Shown piece after piece: positions 7,066-15,173 of a stretch of 45,843 nucleotides of DNA. How positions within the stretch are numbered: position 1 is the stretch's first letter; every line of letters starts with the position of its first letter. The notes beneath the pieces were generated by a model. It made no database searches. It was not told the DNA's origin and worked only from the letters and a program-made list of their open reading frames with translations. The translations under genes were made by a program, and so were the position numbers. This stretch comes from Candidatus Pacearchaeota archaeon (GTDB taxonomy: Archaea; Nanobdellota; Nanobdellia; Pacearchaeales; GW2011-AR1): the NCBI GenBank assembly GCA_018304165.1, contig JAGVWS010000030.1, positions 1-45,843 of the forward strand, in the 5' to 3' direction.

Positions 7066-7809
7066 TTACTTCTTGGCTGCTTTCTTAGCATCTGCGGGGG
7101 AGGCTTTCTTCGGTTCTGCAGCAGCCTTGCCAGATGCAGGAGCAACTTCTGCAGCCTGAGCAACAGTTCCGGGAGCTCCGGCCACACTTGGTTTGGCAGA
7201 GGCAGCGACGGCTTTCTTAGCTTCTTCTTCAGCTTTCTTCTCTGCCTCCTTCTTAAGCTCAAGCTCCTGCTTAGCCTTCAGAGATGCAAAATATCCGTCA
7301 AGAGCCTTTCTTTTTTCAGAGCTTGTATCTGTTTTTTGGGAGCTAATCTCAGAATCATAAGCCCCTTTCTCAATATCCCTGCTAATTTCCCTTGGATCCC
7401 TGCTTTCAACAAGTATTCCTGCGCTCAAGCATGTTCCCAAAACAGACTTTACTGCCGAGCTGAATTCTGATGCTATCATATTTGGATATTTTACTTTAGC
7501 AATAGAGATTATCTGCTCTATGGACATATTTCCGGACTTGAAAGTTTTTGGGGTTCCGGAGCCTTTCTCAATTCCCAATTCTTTTTTAATGAGGGCTGAT
7601 GTTGGAGGCGAAGAAACCTTAATGTCAAAGCTCTTCGTCTTTGTATTGACATCCAGGATTACGGGAACTTTCACTCCCTTAAAATCCAAAGTAGCCTGGT
7701 TGACTTTCTGAATTACCTGCCCGATGTTGATTCCCGTCGGCCCAAGCTGCTGCCCTATTGCCGGGCCGGGCTTCATGTCTCCGCCATCTACTAAAAGTTT
7801 AATCATCAT
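7066..7809 (-). CDS. rpl11: Ribosomal protein uL11 with long Ala/Lys-rich C-terminal extension
   Basis: Residues 1 to about 155 are a normal archaeal uL11. The N-terminal domain has KPGPAIGQQLGPTGINIGQV and the C-terminal RNA-binding domain has the segment after GSGTPKTFKSGNMS. uL11 forms the base of the stalk and GTPase-associated centre on 23S rRNA. Residues ~160-247 are an unusual addition: a charged helical segment (LKAKQELELKKEAEKKAEEE) followed by a low-complexity Ala/Pro/Lys tail. The gene is last in secE-spt5-rpl11. The uL1-uL10-P1 genes that usually follow it in archaea lie 13 kb away on the other strand. Confidence 0.92.
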   Translation of the reverse strand: MMIKLLVDGGDMKPGPAIGQQLGPTGINIGQVIQKVNQATLDFKGVKVPVILDVNTKTKSFDIKVSSPPTSALIKKELGIEKGSGTPKTFKSGNMSIEQIISIAKVKYPNMIASEFSSAVKSVLGTCLSAGILVESRDPREISRDIEKGAYDSEISSQKTDTSSEKRKALDGYFASLKAKQELELKKEAEKKAEEEAKKAVAASAKPSVAGAPGTVAQAAEVAPASGKAAAEPKKASPADAKKAAKK

Positions 7810-7856
7810 CTTATTACATCAACTTCCCTGGATTCATTTTGTAATTAACTATCATC

Positions 7857-8354
7857 TTATATAAACATTCCTTCCTCTTCTTCATTTTCTTCTTCCTTAA
7901 GCTCTTCGACTTCTTCCCTCCTTATTATCCTGAGATTATCTAACTTTACAGTTACCGGAATCGGAATTGCCGCACTTAAGATAGTGACTACTGCTTCCCC
8001 TTTCTGCTTGTCTATTCTTACAACTTTCGCTTTTTCCTTCTTGAAAGGCTCTGATATCATCTCAACAATGTCTCCCTTCTCAATATTAATGTCTTCAACG
8101 CTCGGCTCAATCATATTCTTAATCTCTTCATAAGTTATGGTCTTCCCTATTATTCCCTTGATATACTGCAGATTAAATGCTGCCTCTTCTGCATTTTCCC
8201 TGTCCTGAGCCTCCAATAAGATATATCCTCTCAGACCGTGGGGCCTTGAAACTGAATAAACTGCAAGGCTCTTCTTCCTGACTCTGTCAGCTATTGCTTC
8301 CAAAGCCCTGTCTTCTTTATTCGTCGTTACTTTAATAATAAATATTGAACCCAT
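7857..8354 (-). CDS. spt5: Transcription elongation factor Spt5 (NusG homologue)
   Basis: This 165-residue protein has the NGN domain (about 1-85: FIIKVTTNKEDRALEAIADR, VSRPHGLRGYILLEA, then IKGIIGKTITYEEI). A KOW domain follows (about 93-145: EKGDIVEMISEPFKKEKAKV), ending in an acidic tail of Glu runs. Spt5 clamps RNA polymerase and raises processivity, with Spt4 as partner; no spt4 is seen here. It sits between secE and rpl11, the conserved archaeal order. Confidence 0.92.
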   Translation of the reverse strand: MGSIFIIKVTTNKEDRALEAIADRVRKKSLAVYSVSRPHGLRGYILLEAQDRENAEEAAFNLQYIKGIIGKTITYEEIKNMIEPSVEDINIEKGDIVEMISEPFKKEKAKVVRIDKQKGEAVVTILSAAIPIPVTVKLDNLRIIRREEVEELKEEENEEEEGMFI

Positions 8355-8623
8355 TTTGCTATTTTGTTATTTTGTTATTGCTCATTTCTTTAATATCTGC
8401 CCTTTATAACTTTTTATGCCTGCTTTTATAGTCAAGGACTTCAATAGTTGAACAGTCAGTCATGGACTATCAAGGGAAAGACATGCTATTTTGCTCAATT
8501 AATTATGTCTTTCACTATATCTCTAATCCCAGATAAGCCTTGGCTTATTGAGAATTATAACATACTGCAGAAGAAGGGGTTTTTATATGTTTTGGTGGGG
8601 AAGGTGCTTCTGCTGTTTCATCA
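8355..8623. other. secE-spt5 spacer with inverted repeats
   Basis: No gene is seen in this 269-nt gap. It contains a 9-bp inverted repeat (GAAAGACAT at 8476-8484, ATGTCTTTC at 8505-8513) and a second one (ATAAGCC-TT-GGCTTAT around 8533-8548). These could be leader or terminator structures in the transcript running to spt5. Confidence 0.3.
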
Positions 8624-8821
8624 TCACTTAAAAACTCCAAGAACAAGGGCTATAATGAATCCAAGCAGTCCCAAGAGCAGAATTCCAATCCCGGATATCT
8701 TTGAGATTGACTTAAATTCATCTCTGCTTGGCTTTCTAAGAAGAGTCCAGACTCTCCTGCACTGCACAAAGAACGACGAAAGACCGGAGAACTTCTCTTT
8801 TAGATTCATACTGAAATCCAT
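8624..8821 (-). CDS. secE: Preprotein translocase subunit SecE (Sec61 gamma)
   Basis: This 65-residue protein has an amphipathic N-terminal helix with the conserved region FVQCRRVWTLLRKPSRDEF and a single C-terminal membrane helix (about 43-63, IGILLLGLLGFIIALVLGVF). This is the archaeal/eukaryotic Sss1 form of SecE that clamps SecY. A TTTTTAAA box at 8842-8849 lies 21-28 nt before the start, supporting the MDFSMNLKEK start and a leaderless mRNA. It heads the secE-spt5-rpl11 cluster. Confidence 0.9.
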   Translation of the reverse strand: MDFSMNLKEKFSGLSSFFVQCRRVWTLLRKPSRDEFKSISKISGIGILLLGLLGFIIALVLGVFK

Positions 8822-8854
8822 AAAGAAATATATTTGGAGATGTTTTTAAACCTG

Positions 8855-8979
8855 ATGCTCTATGAAAACAAATAATAAAGATGAAGAAAGTAAACCCAAT
8901 GCTCTATGAAAACAAATAATAAAGATGAAGAAAGTAAACCCAATGCTCTATGAAAACAAATAATAAAGATGAAGAAAGA
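8855..8979 (+). repeat. 44-nt tandem repeat covering the M3 peptidase start region, 2.8 copies
   Basis: The units start at 8855, 8899 and 8943. Each contains AAATAATAAAGATGAAGAAAG, and only the third copy continues into the peptidase gene. The first two copies therefore create duplicate start codons at 8881 and 8925, each opening a 12-codon ORF (MKKVNPMLYENK) that ends before the next copy's ATG. Confidence 0.92.
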
Positions 8980-10780
8980 TAATAATAAGGAAATAAAAAC
9001 TGAATGGGATCTTACTCCCTTGTTATTAAAGGATGATCCGGACTTTCAGAATTATTTAATGAAACTGGAGGGGGCTTACAGAAATTTTATAAACAGGTGG
9101 AAGCCGAGGAGGGATTATCTGGAAAATCCGGAGATTTTAAAGGAAGCCCTTGATGAATTAGAGAAGCTTCTTAGGGAATTCAGCGGAGGAGGGAAGGCAG
9201 GGTATTATTATTCTTTAAAGAACCAGCAGAACCAGGATGACATTGAAATCAAGGCCAGGCTTGCAAAGATTCAGGACAGATTAATCAAGCTTGGAAATGA
9301 AGTGCAGTTTTTTCCCCTGAACATTTCCAAGATACCTGAAATAAATCAGGATAAATTTCTAAAACATCCTGATTTGATTCATTACAGAAATTACCTTAAG
9401 AACTCATTCAGGGAAGCAAGGCACCTCCTCAGCGATGAGGAAGAGAAAATAATGAATATCAAGTCCGTTACATCTCATGAAAAGTGGGTGGACATGGTAG
9501 ACAGGCTGTTTTCAAAAGAATTGAGGCAGATAGAAATAAAAGGGACTGAGGAAGAGAAGAATTTCTGGGAATTGATGAGCTTGACAAGCAGTGCCGACAA
9601 AAAAACGAGAGACGGGGCTGCAAGGCTTGTCAATGAGGTAATATCAAAGAATATTGCAATTGCTGAAGAAGAAATTAATGCAATAATTACTGACAAGAGA
9701 AATAATGACGAATTGAGAAAATTCAGCAGACCTGATGAAGCAAGGCATTTAGGGGATGACATTGAGACTAATATTGTTGATTCAATGATAAAAGCAGTGG
9801 CTAACAGCTTTGATGTAGCAAGGGATTATTACAGGCTAAAGGCAGGGCTTCTTGGAGTTAAAAAGCTTGAATATCATGAAAGGAATGTTCCTTATGGAAA
9901 TATTGACAAAGAGTATTCCTATAATGATTCTGTAAAATTAATCTATGAAGTTTTCAAAAACTTAGATGAGGATTTTTCAGAGATATTTAAAAGATTCACC
10001 GATGAAGGAAATATGGATGTATTTCCAAGAAAGGGAAAAGCAGGCGGGGCATTCTGCATTCATTTAGGAAAGAATCTCCCTACTTATATAATGCTAAATC
10101 ACACAAACAGGCTTCAGGATGCTCTTACAATAGCCCATGAGAGCGGGCATGGCATTAATAATGAGCTCATAAGAGCGAAACAAAACGCAATTAATTTTGG
10201 AACTCCAACATCTACAGCAGAAGTCGCAAGCACTTTCATGGAGGATTTTGTCATTGAAAGGCTGATCAGCGAAGCTGATGATGAATTAAGGCTGGCTTTA
10301 ATGATGATGAAGCTAAATGAAGATGTAAGCACAATATTCAGGCAGGCAGCATGCTATGGCTTTGAAGCAGAACTGCACAAAACGCACAGAGAGAAAGGTT
10401 ATTTGTCAAAGGAAGAAATCGGCGCAATTTTCAAAAAGCACATGAGCGCTTATATGGGGGATTTTGTAAGCCAGGACGAAGGCAGCGAGAACTGGTGGGC
10501 TTACTGGAGCCATATAAGGAGGTTTTTCTACGTTTATTCATATGCTTCCGGCCTTCTGATATCAAAGTACATGCAAAAACAAGTCAGGAAAGACAAGAAA
10601 TTCATAAGCAAAGTCAAGGAATTTCTAAGCACAGGAACTTCTGAATCGCCAAAAAACATCTTCAAAAAAATGGGAATTGACATAACTGACGATAAATTCT
10701 GGGATGATAGTATCAGTGAAGTCCGCCAGCTTTTAGAAGAAACAGAAAAGCTGGCGAGAAAGATGGGGAAGATAAAATAG
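8969..10780 (+). CDS. pepF: M3B family oligoendopeptidase F-type metallopeptidase
   Basis: This 603-residue cytosolic zinc peptidase is of normal family length. The zinc motif HESGH is at 390-394, in the context QDALTIAHESGHGINNEL. The downstream conserved glutamate region (TAEVASTFMEDFVI, about 417-430) and the C-terminal EGSENWWAYWSHIRRFFYVYSYASG segment are characteristic of PepF. Such enzymes degrade short peptides, typically 6-20 residues. The start is set by ATG 8969, the third copy of a 44-nt repeat; the next residues (DNNKEIKTEWDLTPL) match the usual N-terminal WDLTPL motif. It faces convergently towards the DGR. Confidence 0.93.
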   Translation: MKKDNNKEIKTEWDLTPLLLKDDPDFQNYLMKLEGAYRNFINRWKPRRDYLENPEILKEALDELEKLLREFSGGGKAGYYYSLKNQQNQDDIEIKARLAKIQDRLIKLGNEVQFFPLNISKIPEINQDKFLKHPDLIHYRNYLKNSFREARHLLSDEEEKIMNIKSVTSHEKWVDMVDRLFSKELRQIEIKGTEEEKNFWELMSLTSSADKKTRDGAARLVNEVISKNIAIAEEEINAIITDKRNNDELRKFSRPDEARHLGDDIETNIVDSMIKAVANSFDVARDYYRLKAGLLGVKKLEYHERNVPYGNIDKEYSYNDSVKLIYEVFKNLDEDFSEIFKRFTDEGNMDVFPRKGKAGGAFCIHLGKNLPTYIMLNHTNRLQDALTIAHESGHGINNELIRAKQNAINFGTPTSTAEVASTFMEDFVIERLISEADDELRLALMMMKLNEDVSTIFRQAACYGFEAELHKTHREKGYLSKEEIGAIFKKHMSAYMGDFVSQDEGSENWWAYWSHIRRFFYVYSYASGLLISKYMQKQVRKDKKFISKVKEFLSTGTSESPKNIFKKMGIDITDDKFWDDSISEVRQLLEETEKLARKMGKIK

Positions 10781-10948
10781 CTTGTTCCGGATATCCGGAG
10801 AAATTTTGTTTAATATAGATATACAAAATTATACTAATTATGTTTACTGGTAATAAACAAATAAAATGAGGATTATTGTGATGAAACAAATCAGATATTT
10901 TATAATCATTTAGGTAATTGATGATATAATTTGCGTAAAAAGCAATAA

Positions 10949-11976
10949 TTAATCAAAAGTTTTGTAAATCATCCCCACTACTCTTCTTCTTACCATTAAA
11001 CTGTTTGCCCATTTTGCGTAGGCATTCCATCCTTGAAATATCTCCAGCATTTTATCGTAACTTATCTTTCCTTCTTTATACTTTTTAATTTTAGTCTTTA
11101 TTGACAGAATATTCCTCTTCCTCAAGAATTTGTGATGATAGAAGTTTCTGAATCCTACAAAATCAATGCCGGCGGATAAATATTTTATGAATGATTTGTC
11201 TGGATGTAGGGTTAATCTTAGCTTATTATTGAGAAAGTTGTTTATCTCTTCTTTCCATTTTGTTAATTGTTCCCTTGTTTCGTGCAGTATTACAAAGTCA
11301 TCAACGTATCTTATGTAATATTTAGCTCTTAATTGATGCTTTACAAAATAATCCAACTCGTTAAGATAGACATTTGCAAAGAATTGGCTTGTCAAGTTAC
11401 CTAATGGCATACCTAAAAGTCGTTCGCCCCCCCCCCGTTTGCAGAATTGGCTAATATTTGTTCAATCAACCATAAAACTTTATCATCGGTAATTCTTCTC
11501 TTAATAATACTCATAAGTATTTCTAAATCTACTTCTTGAAAATAATGCTTTATATCAGCTTTCAAACAAAAAGCATCCGATTTAAGATTATGAGTAACTT
11601 TTCTTTTGAAATAATCCAATCTTTTAATAGCAAATAAAGTACCCTTGTCAACTAGATTGGCACAGGAATCATAAATAAAGCTCTTTTCAAAAATTGGGCC
11701 GATGACATTAATTATAGCATGATGCACTATTCTATCTCTAAAGTCAGATTTTGAAATCTTTCGCGTTTTAGGGTCGCGAAGAATAAAAGTAACCAGAGGT
11801 TTGGGAGAGTAAGTCTGATTTTTCAGTTCTAGATGCAGAACATAGATATTTTCCCTTAAGCCAACTTCAAATTCACAAATATCTCTCTTCTTAGTCTTGC
11901 CCTTTCTGGCCTTCTTATATGCTAGAAAGAGATTTTCATAATCGCAGATTTGCTTGTATAGGGAATTTTCTATCAT
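10949..11976 (-). pseudogene. DGR reverse transcriptase, split by a frameshift at a G10 tract
   Basis: Together the two frames give a DGR-type RT of about 342 residues. The N part (from ATG 11976, MIENSLYKQICDYENLFLAY) contains FRDRIVHHAIINVIGPIFEK and CLKADIKHYF, with the first catalytic Asp. It runs out of frame at ten G (11427-11436) and stops at 11413. The C part has LGNLTSQFFANVYLNELDYF, where GNxxSQ is the DGR hallmark in place of the group II QGxxxSP. It also has RYVDDFVI (catalytic YVDD at 11297-11308) and a GIDFVGFR motif. Eight or eleven G would join the frames. This may be decay, a sequencing error or phase variation. RT would copy the template RNA with adenine-specific errors. Confidence 0.85.
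11427..11436. repeat. Homopolymer of ten C (ten G in the RT coding strand)
   Basis: This is a run of ten identical G/C pairs in AT-rich DNA, exactly where the RT reading frame breaks. Length change by slippage would switch the RT on or off. Confidence 0.9.
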
Positions 11977-12001
11977 GATGTGCCCGTAAGACCGAGTCAT
12001 T

Positions 12002-12085
12002 CTGCCATCATCATAGGAGCTAGCAAGGAGGTCGTTCCTCGAATTCAGGTCAAGATTACTGTTCAGATAAACCCCAGACAAGCCC
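12002..12085 (-). repeat. DGR template-position repeat (TR-like)
   Basis: This 84-nt segment lies directly upstream of the RT, where a DGR template normally lies. It is collinear with the variable repeat at 12437-12520: 71 of 84 positions are identical. Homology begins sharply at GGCTTGTCTGGGGTTTA on the minus strand and ends at GGCAG. An in-frame TAG lies just before it, so it is not part of a larger gene. Of 13 differences, five are at A of this copy; six more lie in four codons where both copies look like separate derivatives of an AAC or AAT codon. Confidence 0.75.
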
Positions 12086-12087
12086 AA

Positions 12088-12264
12088 CTAAATAGCCAAT
12101 TTACCTTCAGAGCAATAATTTCTTACTGCCTGCCTACGAAAGTCCACGCATGGGCTCTCTGAAATTCATGGCACAATCAACAAAAATGCGCTGATAAATC
12201 GGCGTGTGGCTCGGCTCTAAGCCGGGCAGAAAGAATAAAACAGATTAGTATAAATAACTTTTGT
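12088..12264 (-). other. Spacer between DGR target gene and TR, probable TR-RNA leader
   Basis: No Avd-like accessory ORF is present. A stem-loop (CGGCT-CTA-AGCCG at 12212-12224, extendable to 12208-12228 with one wobble) follows the target stop codon. In known DGRs, sequence flanking TR is part of the RNA used for cDNA priming; that role is an inference here. Confidence 0.35.
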
Positions 12265-13107
12265 TTAACCCTTCATTAGCTTCATTGCTTTTCCGTATTT
12301 CTTTTCAACTACAGCTATAGCTTCCTCAACTTGCCTGTCTCTTTCAACTTTCAATTCATTAAGCCTCATGCCCAAATTTTCGCGCGCAGCGCCTTCGGCG
12401 CTGAATTTTTGGTTCGCTTCGCTCACTAAAACCACCCTGCCATAATCATCGGAGTAAGCAAGGTAGTCGTTCCTGGAATACAGGCCAAGATCACTGTCCA
12501 GGTAAACCCCAGACAAGCCTTCTCCTCTTGCGTACCAAGTTCTGTTTCCACCTTTATCGAAAACAGGAAGACCTAACTCATCAACATCTGAGAATTTCTT
12601 CCCATCGTATTTTCCATCAAGCCTTTCATCACAAATTACTGTAAAATCATCTCTTGGAACAACGGAATAGCTTTCTGGAGAATCAAAACCTTTAACCATA
12701 AAAGGAAATTTCAGTTTGCCAGCTTTCTCTTCAGCTAATTCAGCAACTCTCTTTACAAGGGGCAGGTTTGTTGTATTAGAATCCTTCATGCTCCTTAATA
12801 CCAGAGCAGGAGTGCCAGAATAGTACTTACCCTTGACTATCCTCATAATTTCCGGCCTGCCTAAATCCCCCAAGTTAGCAACTCTCAGGCCGAGAGGCCT
12901 TACTAAAGAATCAATTCTGGCTTCTATAAATGGATTATCTCCTCTTAAAGTTTTAGTTTTAGGATCATAATCACACCAGCCAAGATTCAAATCTTTGATA
13001 GAATCGTAGATATCTTTTGCATCTTCCCCCTGAACGAAGGCTGAAACTACGCTTGCAGGCTGCCAGTCAAAATTTCCTGTGATTTTCCTTTTAGTAGTTT
13101 CTCTCAT
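12265..13107 (-). CDS. DGR target protein with internal variable repeat and C-terminal coiled coil
   Basis: This 280-residue cytosolic protein has no signal peptide. Residues ~186-230 (GGNRTWYARGEGLSGVYL... through YGRVVLVSE) resemble the C-type-lectin/FGE-like fold of DGR-diversified proteins. The variable repeat spans about 197-224, with Asp, Tyr, Asn and Ser at the changed codons. Unusually, the VR is not at the C terminus: about 50 residues follow, forming a charged coiled coil (NELKVERDRQVEEAIAVVEK). A GC-rich hairpin lies in that tail's coding DNA. The N-terminal 185 residues match no family I can name. A TATTTAAATC box about 23 nt upstream gives a leaderless start. It presumably binds a variable ligand; the partner is unknown. 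Confidence 0.8.
   Translation of the reverse strand: MRETTKRKITGNFDWQPASVVSAFVQGEDAKDIYDSIKDLNLGWCDYDPKTKTLRGDNPFIEARIDSLVRPLGLRVANLGDLGRPEIMRIVKGKYYSGTPALVLRSMKDSNTTNLPLVKRVAELAEEKAGKLKFPFMVKGFDSPESYSVVPRDDFTVICDERLDGKYDGKKFSDVDELGLPVFDKGGNRTWYARGEGLSGVYLDSDLGLYSRNDYLAYSDDYGRVVLVSEANQKFSAEGAARENLGMRLNELKVERDRQVEEAIAVVEKKYGKAMKLMKG
12387..12403 (-). other. GC-rich hairpin downstream of the VR
   Basis: CAGCGCC-GAA-GGCGCTG (coding strand) is a perfect 7-bp stem with a 3-nt loop, 33 nt past the VR end and inside the target ORF (it encodes SAEGA). Bordetella-phage-type DGRs require a comparable DNA hairpin beside the VR for target recognition. Confidence 0.65.
12437..12520 (-). repeat. DGR variable repeat (VR) in the target gene
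   Basis: This is the counterpart of 12002-12085 at a constant offset of 435 nt. It shows the changes AAC to GAC, AAT to GAT, GAC to GGC and AAT to TAT relative to the TR-like copy, all at adenines. Further changes lie in the codons CTC/TAC, AGC/TAC, TAT/GAT and GAT/TAT. All the strongly changed codons have C or T at the third position, as expected for AAY-based diversification. Confidence 0.8.
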
Positions 13108-13195
13108 GATTATGATAATTATAAGTACTATTTAAATCTTTCTATAGCGTCTTAACTTAATAGAAGTAACTAAAAACAACATCATCCTGTCTTCA

Positions 13196-14308
13196 CTACT
13201 CCACAAACTCAATCCCCAGCTCGCTTGACATCTCGGCCTGCTTTCTTTTCTCAGGCGTGGAAGCAGAACTGCCAATTATCTGCGAGCTTTTAACGCCCGT
13301 AATTATTACAAGAACTCTTATTGACTTGTCCATGTCCTCTGATATCTGCGCTCCGCCAATCATCTTTGCGTCGGGGTTTAATTTATTGCCGACATATTCA
13401 AGGACTGTCTTGTATTCTTCAAGGCTTAAATCCTGCCCTCCGATAACATTAATCAGAGCCCCTTCAGCATTGCTTATATCAACGTCTAGCAGGGGATTCT
13501 GAAGGGCTTTTTCTACTGCTTCAATAGCGCGGTGCTGTGAGTCTGACTCGCCCATTCCAATCAATGAAACGCCGCCGTTTGACATTACTGTCTTGACGTC
13601 GGCAAAATCAAGGTTAACAAGCCCTGCCTTCGTTATTAATTCAGTTATTCCTTTCACAGCATTGGTCAGGATTTCGTCTGCTATTTTGAAAGCTGTTGGA
13701 AGAGGAAGCTCCGGAGCTAATTCAAGAAGCTTGTCGTTTGGAATGACTATGAGAGTATCAACAATGCCGTCCATTCTTTCAAGCCCATAGAGGGCATTTT
13801 CCATTCTCTTATTTCCTTCAATTGTAAAGGGAAGCGTGACAACACCAATTGTTAATGCGCCCTGTTTCTTTGCAAGCTCGGCTATTATCGGAGCTGCCCC
13901 TGTTCCTGTTCCCCCGCCAAGGCCGCATGTTACAAACACCATGTCAGAATTTGAAAGCTTCTTCTTTATTTCCTGCTCCTGCTCGCGGGCTGCCTCCTCT
14001 CCTATCTTTGGATTGCTTCCTGCCCCTAACCCTCTTGTCAGCTCTTTTCCAATAAGGATTTTGTGGTCAGCATCTGTATATAGAAGATCCTGGGCGTCTG
14101 TATTTACTGCTATCATCTCTCCCCCTCTAATGCCAATTTCCCTCATTCTGCTTAGAGTGTTGCCTCCGCCTCCGCCAACTCCCACCACTTTTACCTTGGC
14201 AGTCTGCTTCTTGATAAGCTCCTCTAATTCCTTATCAACTTCCAGGAGTTCGGGGTTTATGTCAGCATCTCTTTGGAGGCTGGATTTTACAAAGATTTCT
14301 GCAGCCAT
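13196..14308 (-). CDS. ftsZ: Cell division GTPase FtsZ
   Basis: This 370-residue tubulin-like protein has [15 protein letters not shown] (nucleotide-binding loop), NTDAQDL, and the tubulin signature [12 protein letters not shown]. The T7 catalytic loop region is [11 protein letters not shown], and [16 protein letters not shown] lies in the C-terminal domain. It polymerises with GTP into the division ring, with SepF (4116-4541) as membrane anchor. The N-terminal extension of ~35 residues ([20 protein letters not shown]) is typical of archaeal FtsZ1. A TTTATAAA box 23-30 nt upstream indicates a leaderless mRNA. Confidence 0.95.
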   Translation of the reverse strand: MAAEIFVKSSLQRDADINPELLEVDKELEELIKKQTAKVKVVGVGGGGGNTLSRMREIGIRGGEMIAVNTDAQDLLYTDADHKILIGKELTRGLGAGSNPKIGEEAAREQEQEIKKKLSNSDMVFVTCGLGGGTGTGAAPIIAELAKKQGALTIGVVTLPFTIEGNKRMENALYGLERMDGIVDTLIVIPNDKLLELAPELPLPTAFKIADEILTNAVKGITELITKAGLVNLDFADVKTVMSNGGVSLIGMGESDSQHRAIEAVEKALQNPLLDVDISNAEGALINVIGGQDLSLEEYKTVLEYVGNKLNPDAKMIGGAQISEDMDKSIRVLVIITGVKSSQIIGSSASTPEKRKQAEMSSELGIEFVE

Positions 14309-14330
14309 GATTCTAAAAATGGTTTAGAAG

Positions 14331-14338
14331 TTTATAAA
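14331..14338 (-). promoter_or_regulatory. TATA box of ftsZ
   Basis: TTTATAAA lies 23-30 nt before the start codon at 14308. Confidence 0.6.
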
Positions 14339-14390
14339 TATTTAGACAAAATACTGCTATATTGATTCCCCTTCCTTCTTTGCTTATCCT

Positions 14391-15116
14391 TTATTTCTTG
14401 CCTGCCTTCTCTTCTTTGGCTTCCTTCTTTTCGCCTTCTTTTATATCTGTTTTTTCTTCTTTCACTTTGGCCCTTTCTTTTGCTTCCTCTATAACAAGCT
14501 CCATCCCAAGGATTTCCCTGAATTTCGGGGCGAAAACTTCCAAGAACAGCTTGAATTTGTCATCAATCTCAAGTATTATTTTCTTCTCTTTTTCCTTTAA
14601 CTCAAATTTAACATCCTTCCTGAAAAAGAATAATATTAATGACTTTATTTTTTCATTAATAGAATCAACTTTCCTGCTGGCTTTCAAATCATAAACCAAG
14701 TCCTTGCCGGCGAGAGGATTATTGAAATCAACAGTCACTCTGCCGCCGGAAACAGCAGATATTCGTGCAGGCATGCCGTCAAAGCTCATAACCATCCCTG
14801 CCTGAGGCATCATGTTCTGCTTCCTGAAAACGTCCATTGGGAGAACTTTTAGAAATTCCCTTCTCCTCTCACCAAAACCCTCCTTAGGAGAAACATCTAA
14901 TTTGTAATCCTGACCCATATCCTTTCCAACAAGAAAATCATCTATCTTCGGAAGAATCATTCCGTGGCTGACGCAAATCACCACTGGTTTATTATTTATT
15001 TCCAAACCAATCTTTTTGGCCTCATCAGGAATATTAGTATCAAAAATGTCGCCGCCCCTGATTCTTCCAGTGAAGCGCAATTCAATGAAATCGTTTTTAG
15101 CAATTGTTTCAGTCAT
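14391..15116 (-). CDS. FKBP-type peptidyl-prolyl isomerase (SlyD-like) with extra C-terminal domain
   Basis: This 241-residue protein has the archaeal FKBP/SlyD layout. An FKBP half (NDFIELRFTGRIRGGDIFDT, about 6-28) is followed by the inserted IF domain (about 90-135: FLKVLPMDVFRKQNMMPQAG, ending GMPARISAVSGGRVTVDFN). The chain then returns to FKBP with NPLAGKDLVYDL. A C-terminal alpha/beta domain (about 160-220) and a Lys/Glu-rich tail follow. It catalyses proline isomerisation and acts as a folding chaperone in the cytosol. A GGTTTAAAAA box lies ~23 nt upstream. Confidence 0.9.
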   Translation of the reverse strand: MTETIAKNDFIELRFTGRIRGGDIFDTNIPDEAKKIGLEINNKPVVICVSHGMILPKIDDFLVGKDMGQDYKLDVSPKEGFGERRREFLKVLPMDVFRKQNMMPQAGMVMSFDGMPARISAVSGGRVTVDFNNPLAGKDLVYDLKASRKVDSINEKIKSLILFFFRKDVKFELKEKEKKIILEIDDKFKLFLEVFAPKFREILGMELVIEEAKERAKVKEEKTDIKEGEKKEAKEEKAGKK

Positions 15117-15173
15117 GAAGAGCAGAAATGAGGGAGGTTTAAAAATTCTTAGGTTTAATTTATGACTTAGATT

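Noticed and set aside
7047-7262. Arg/Leu/Lys-rich ORF antiparallel in frame to the uL11 tail
   Set aside because: It is a frame-shifted reading of the low-complexity uL11 extension.
10781-10948. A second TR or VR downstream of the RT
   Set aside because: No match to the shared GGCTTGTCTGGGG segment; only AT-rich sequence is seen.
11977-12087. In-frame N-terminal extension of the RT (TTG start, reading GLSGVYLNSN...)
   Set aside because: This stretch is the template-position repeat. DGR templates are non-coding, and the RT-like sequence begins at Met 11976.
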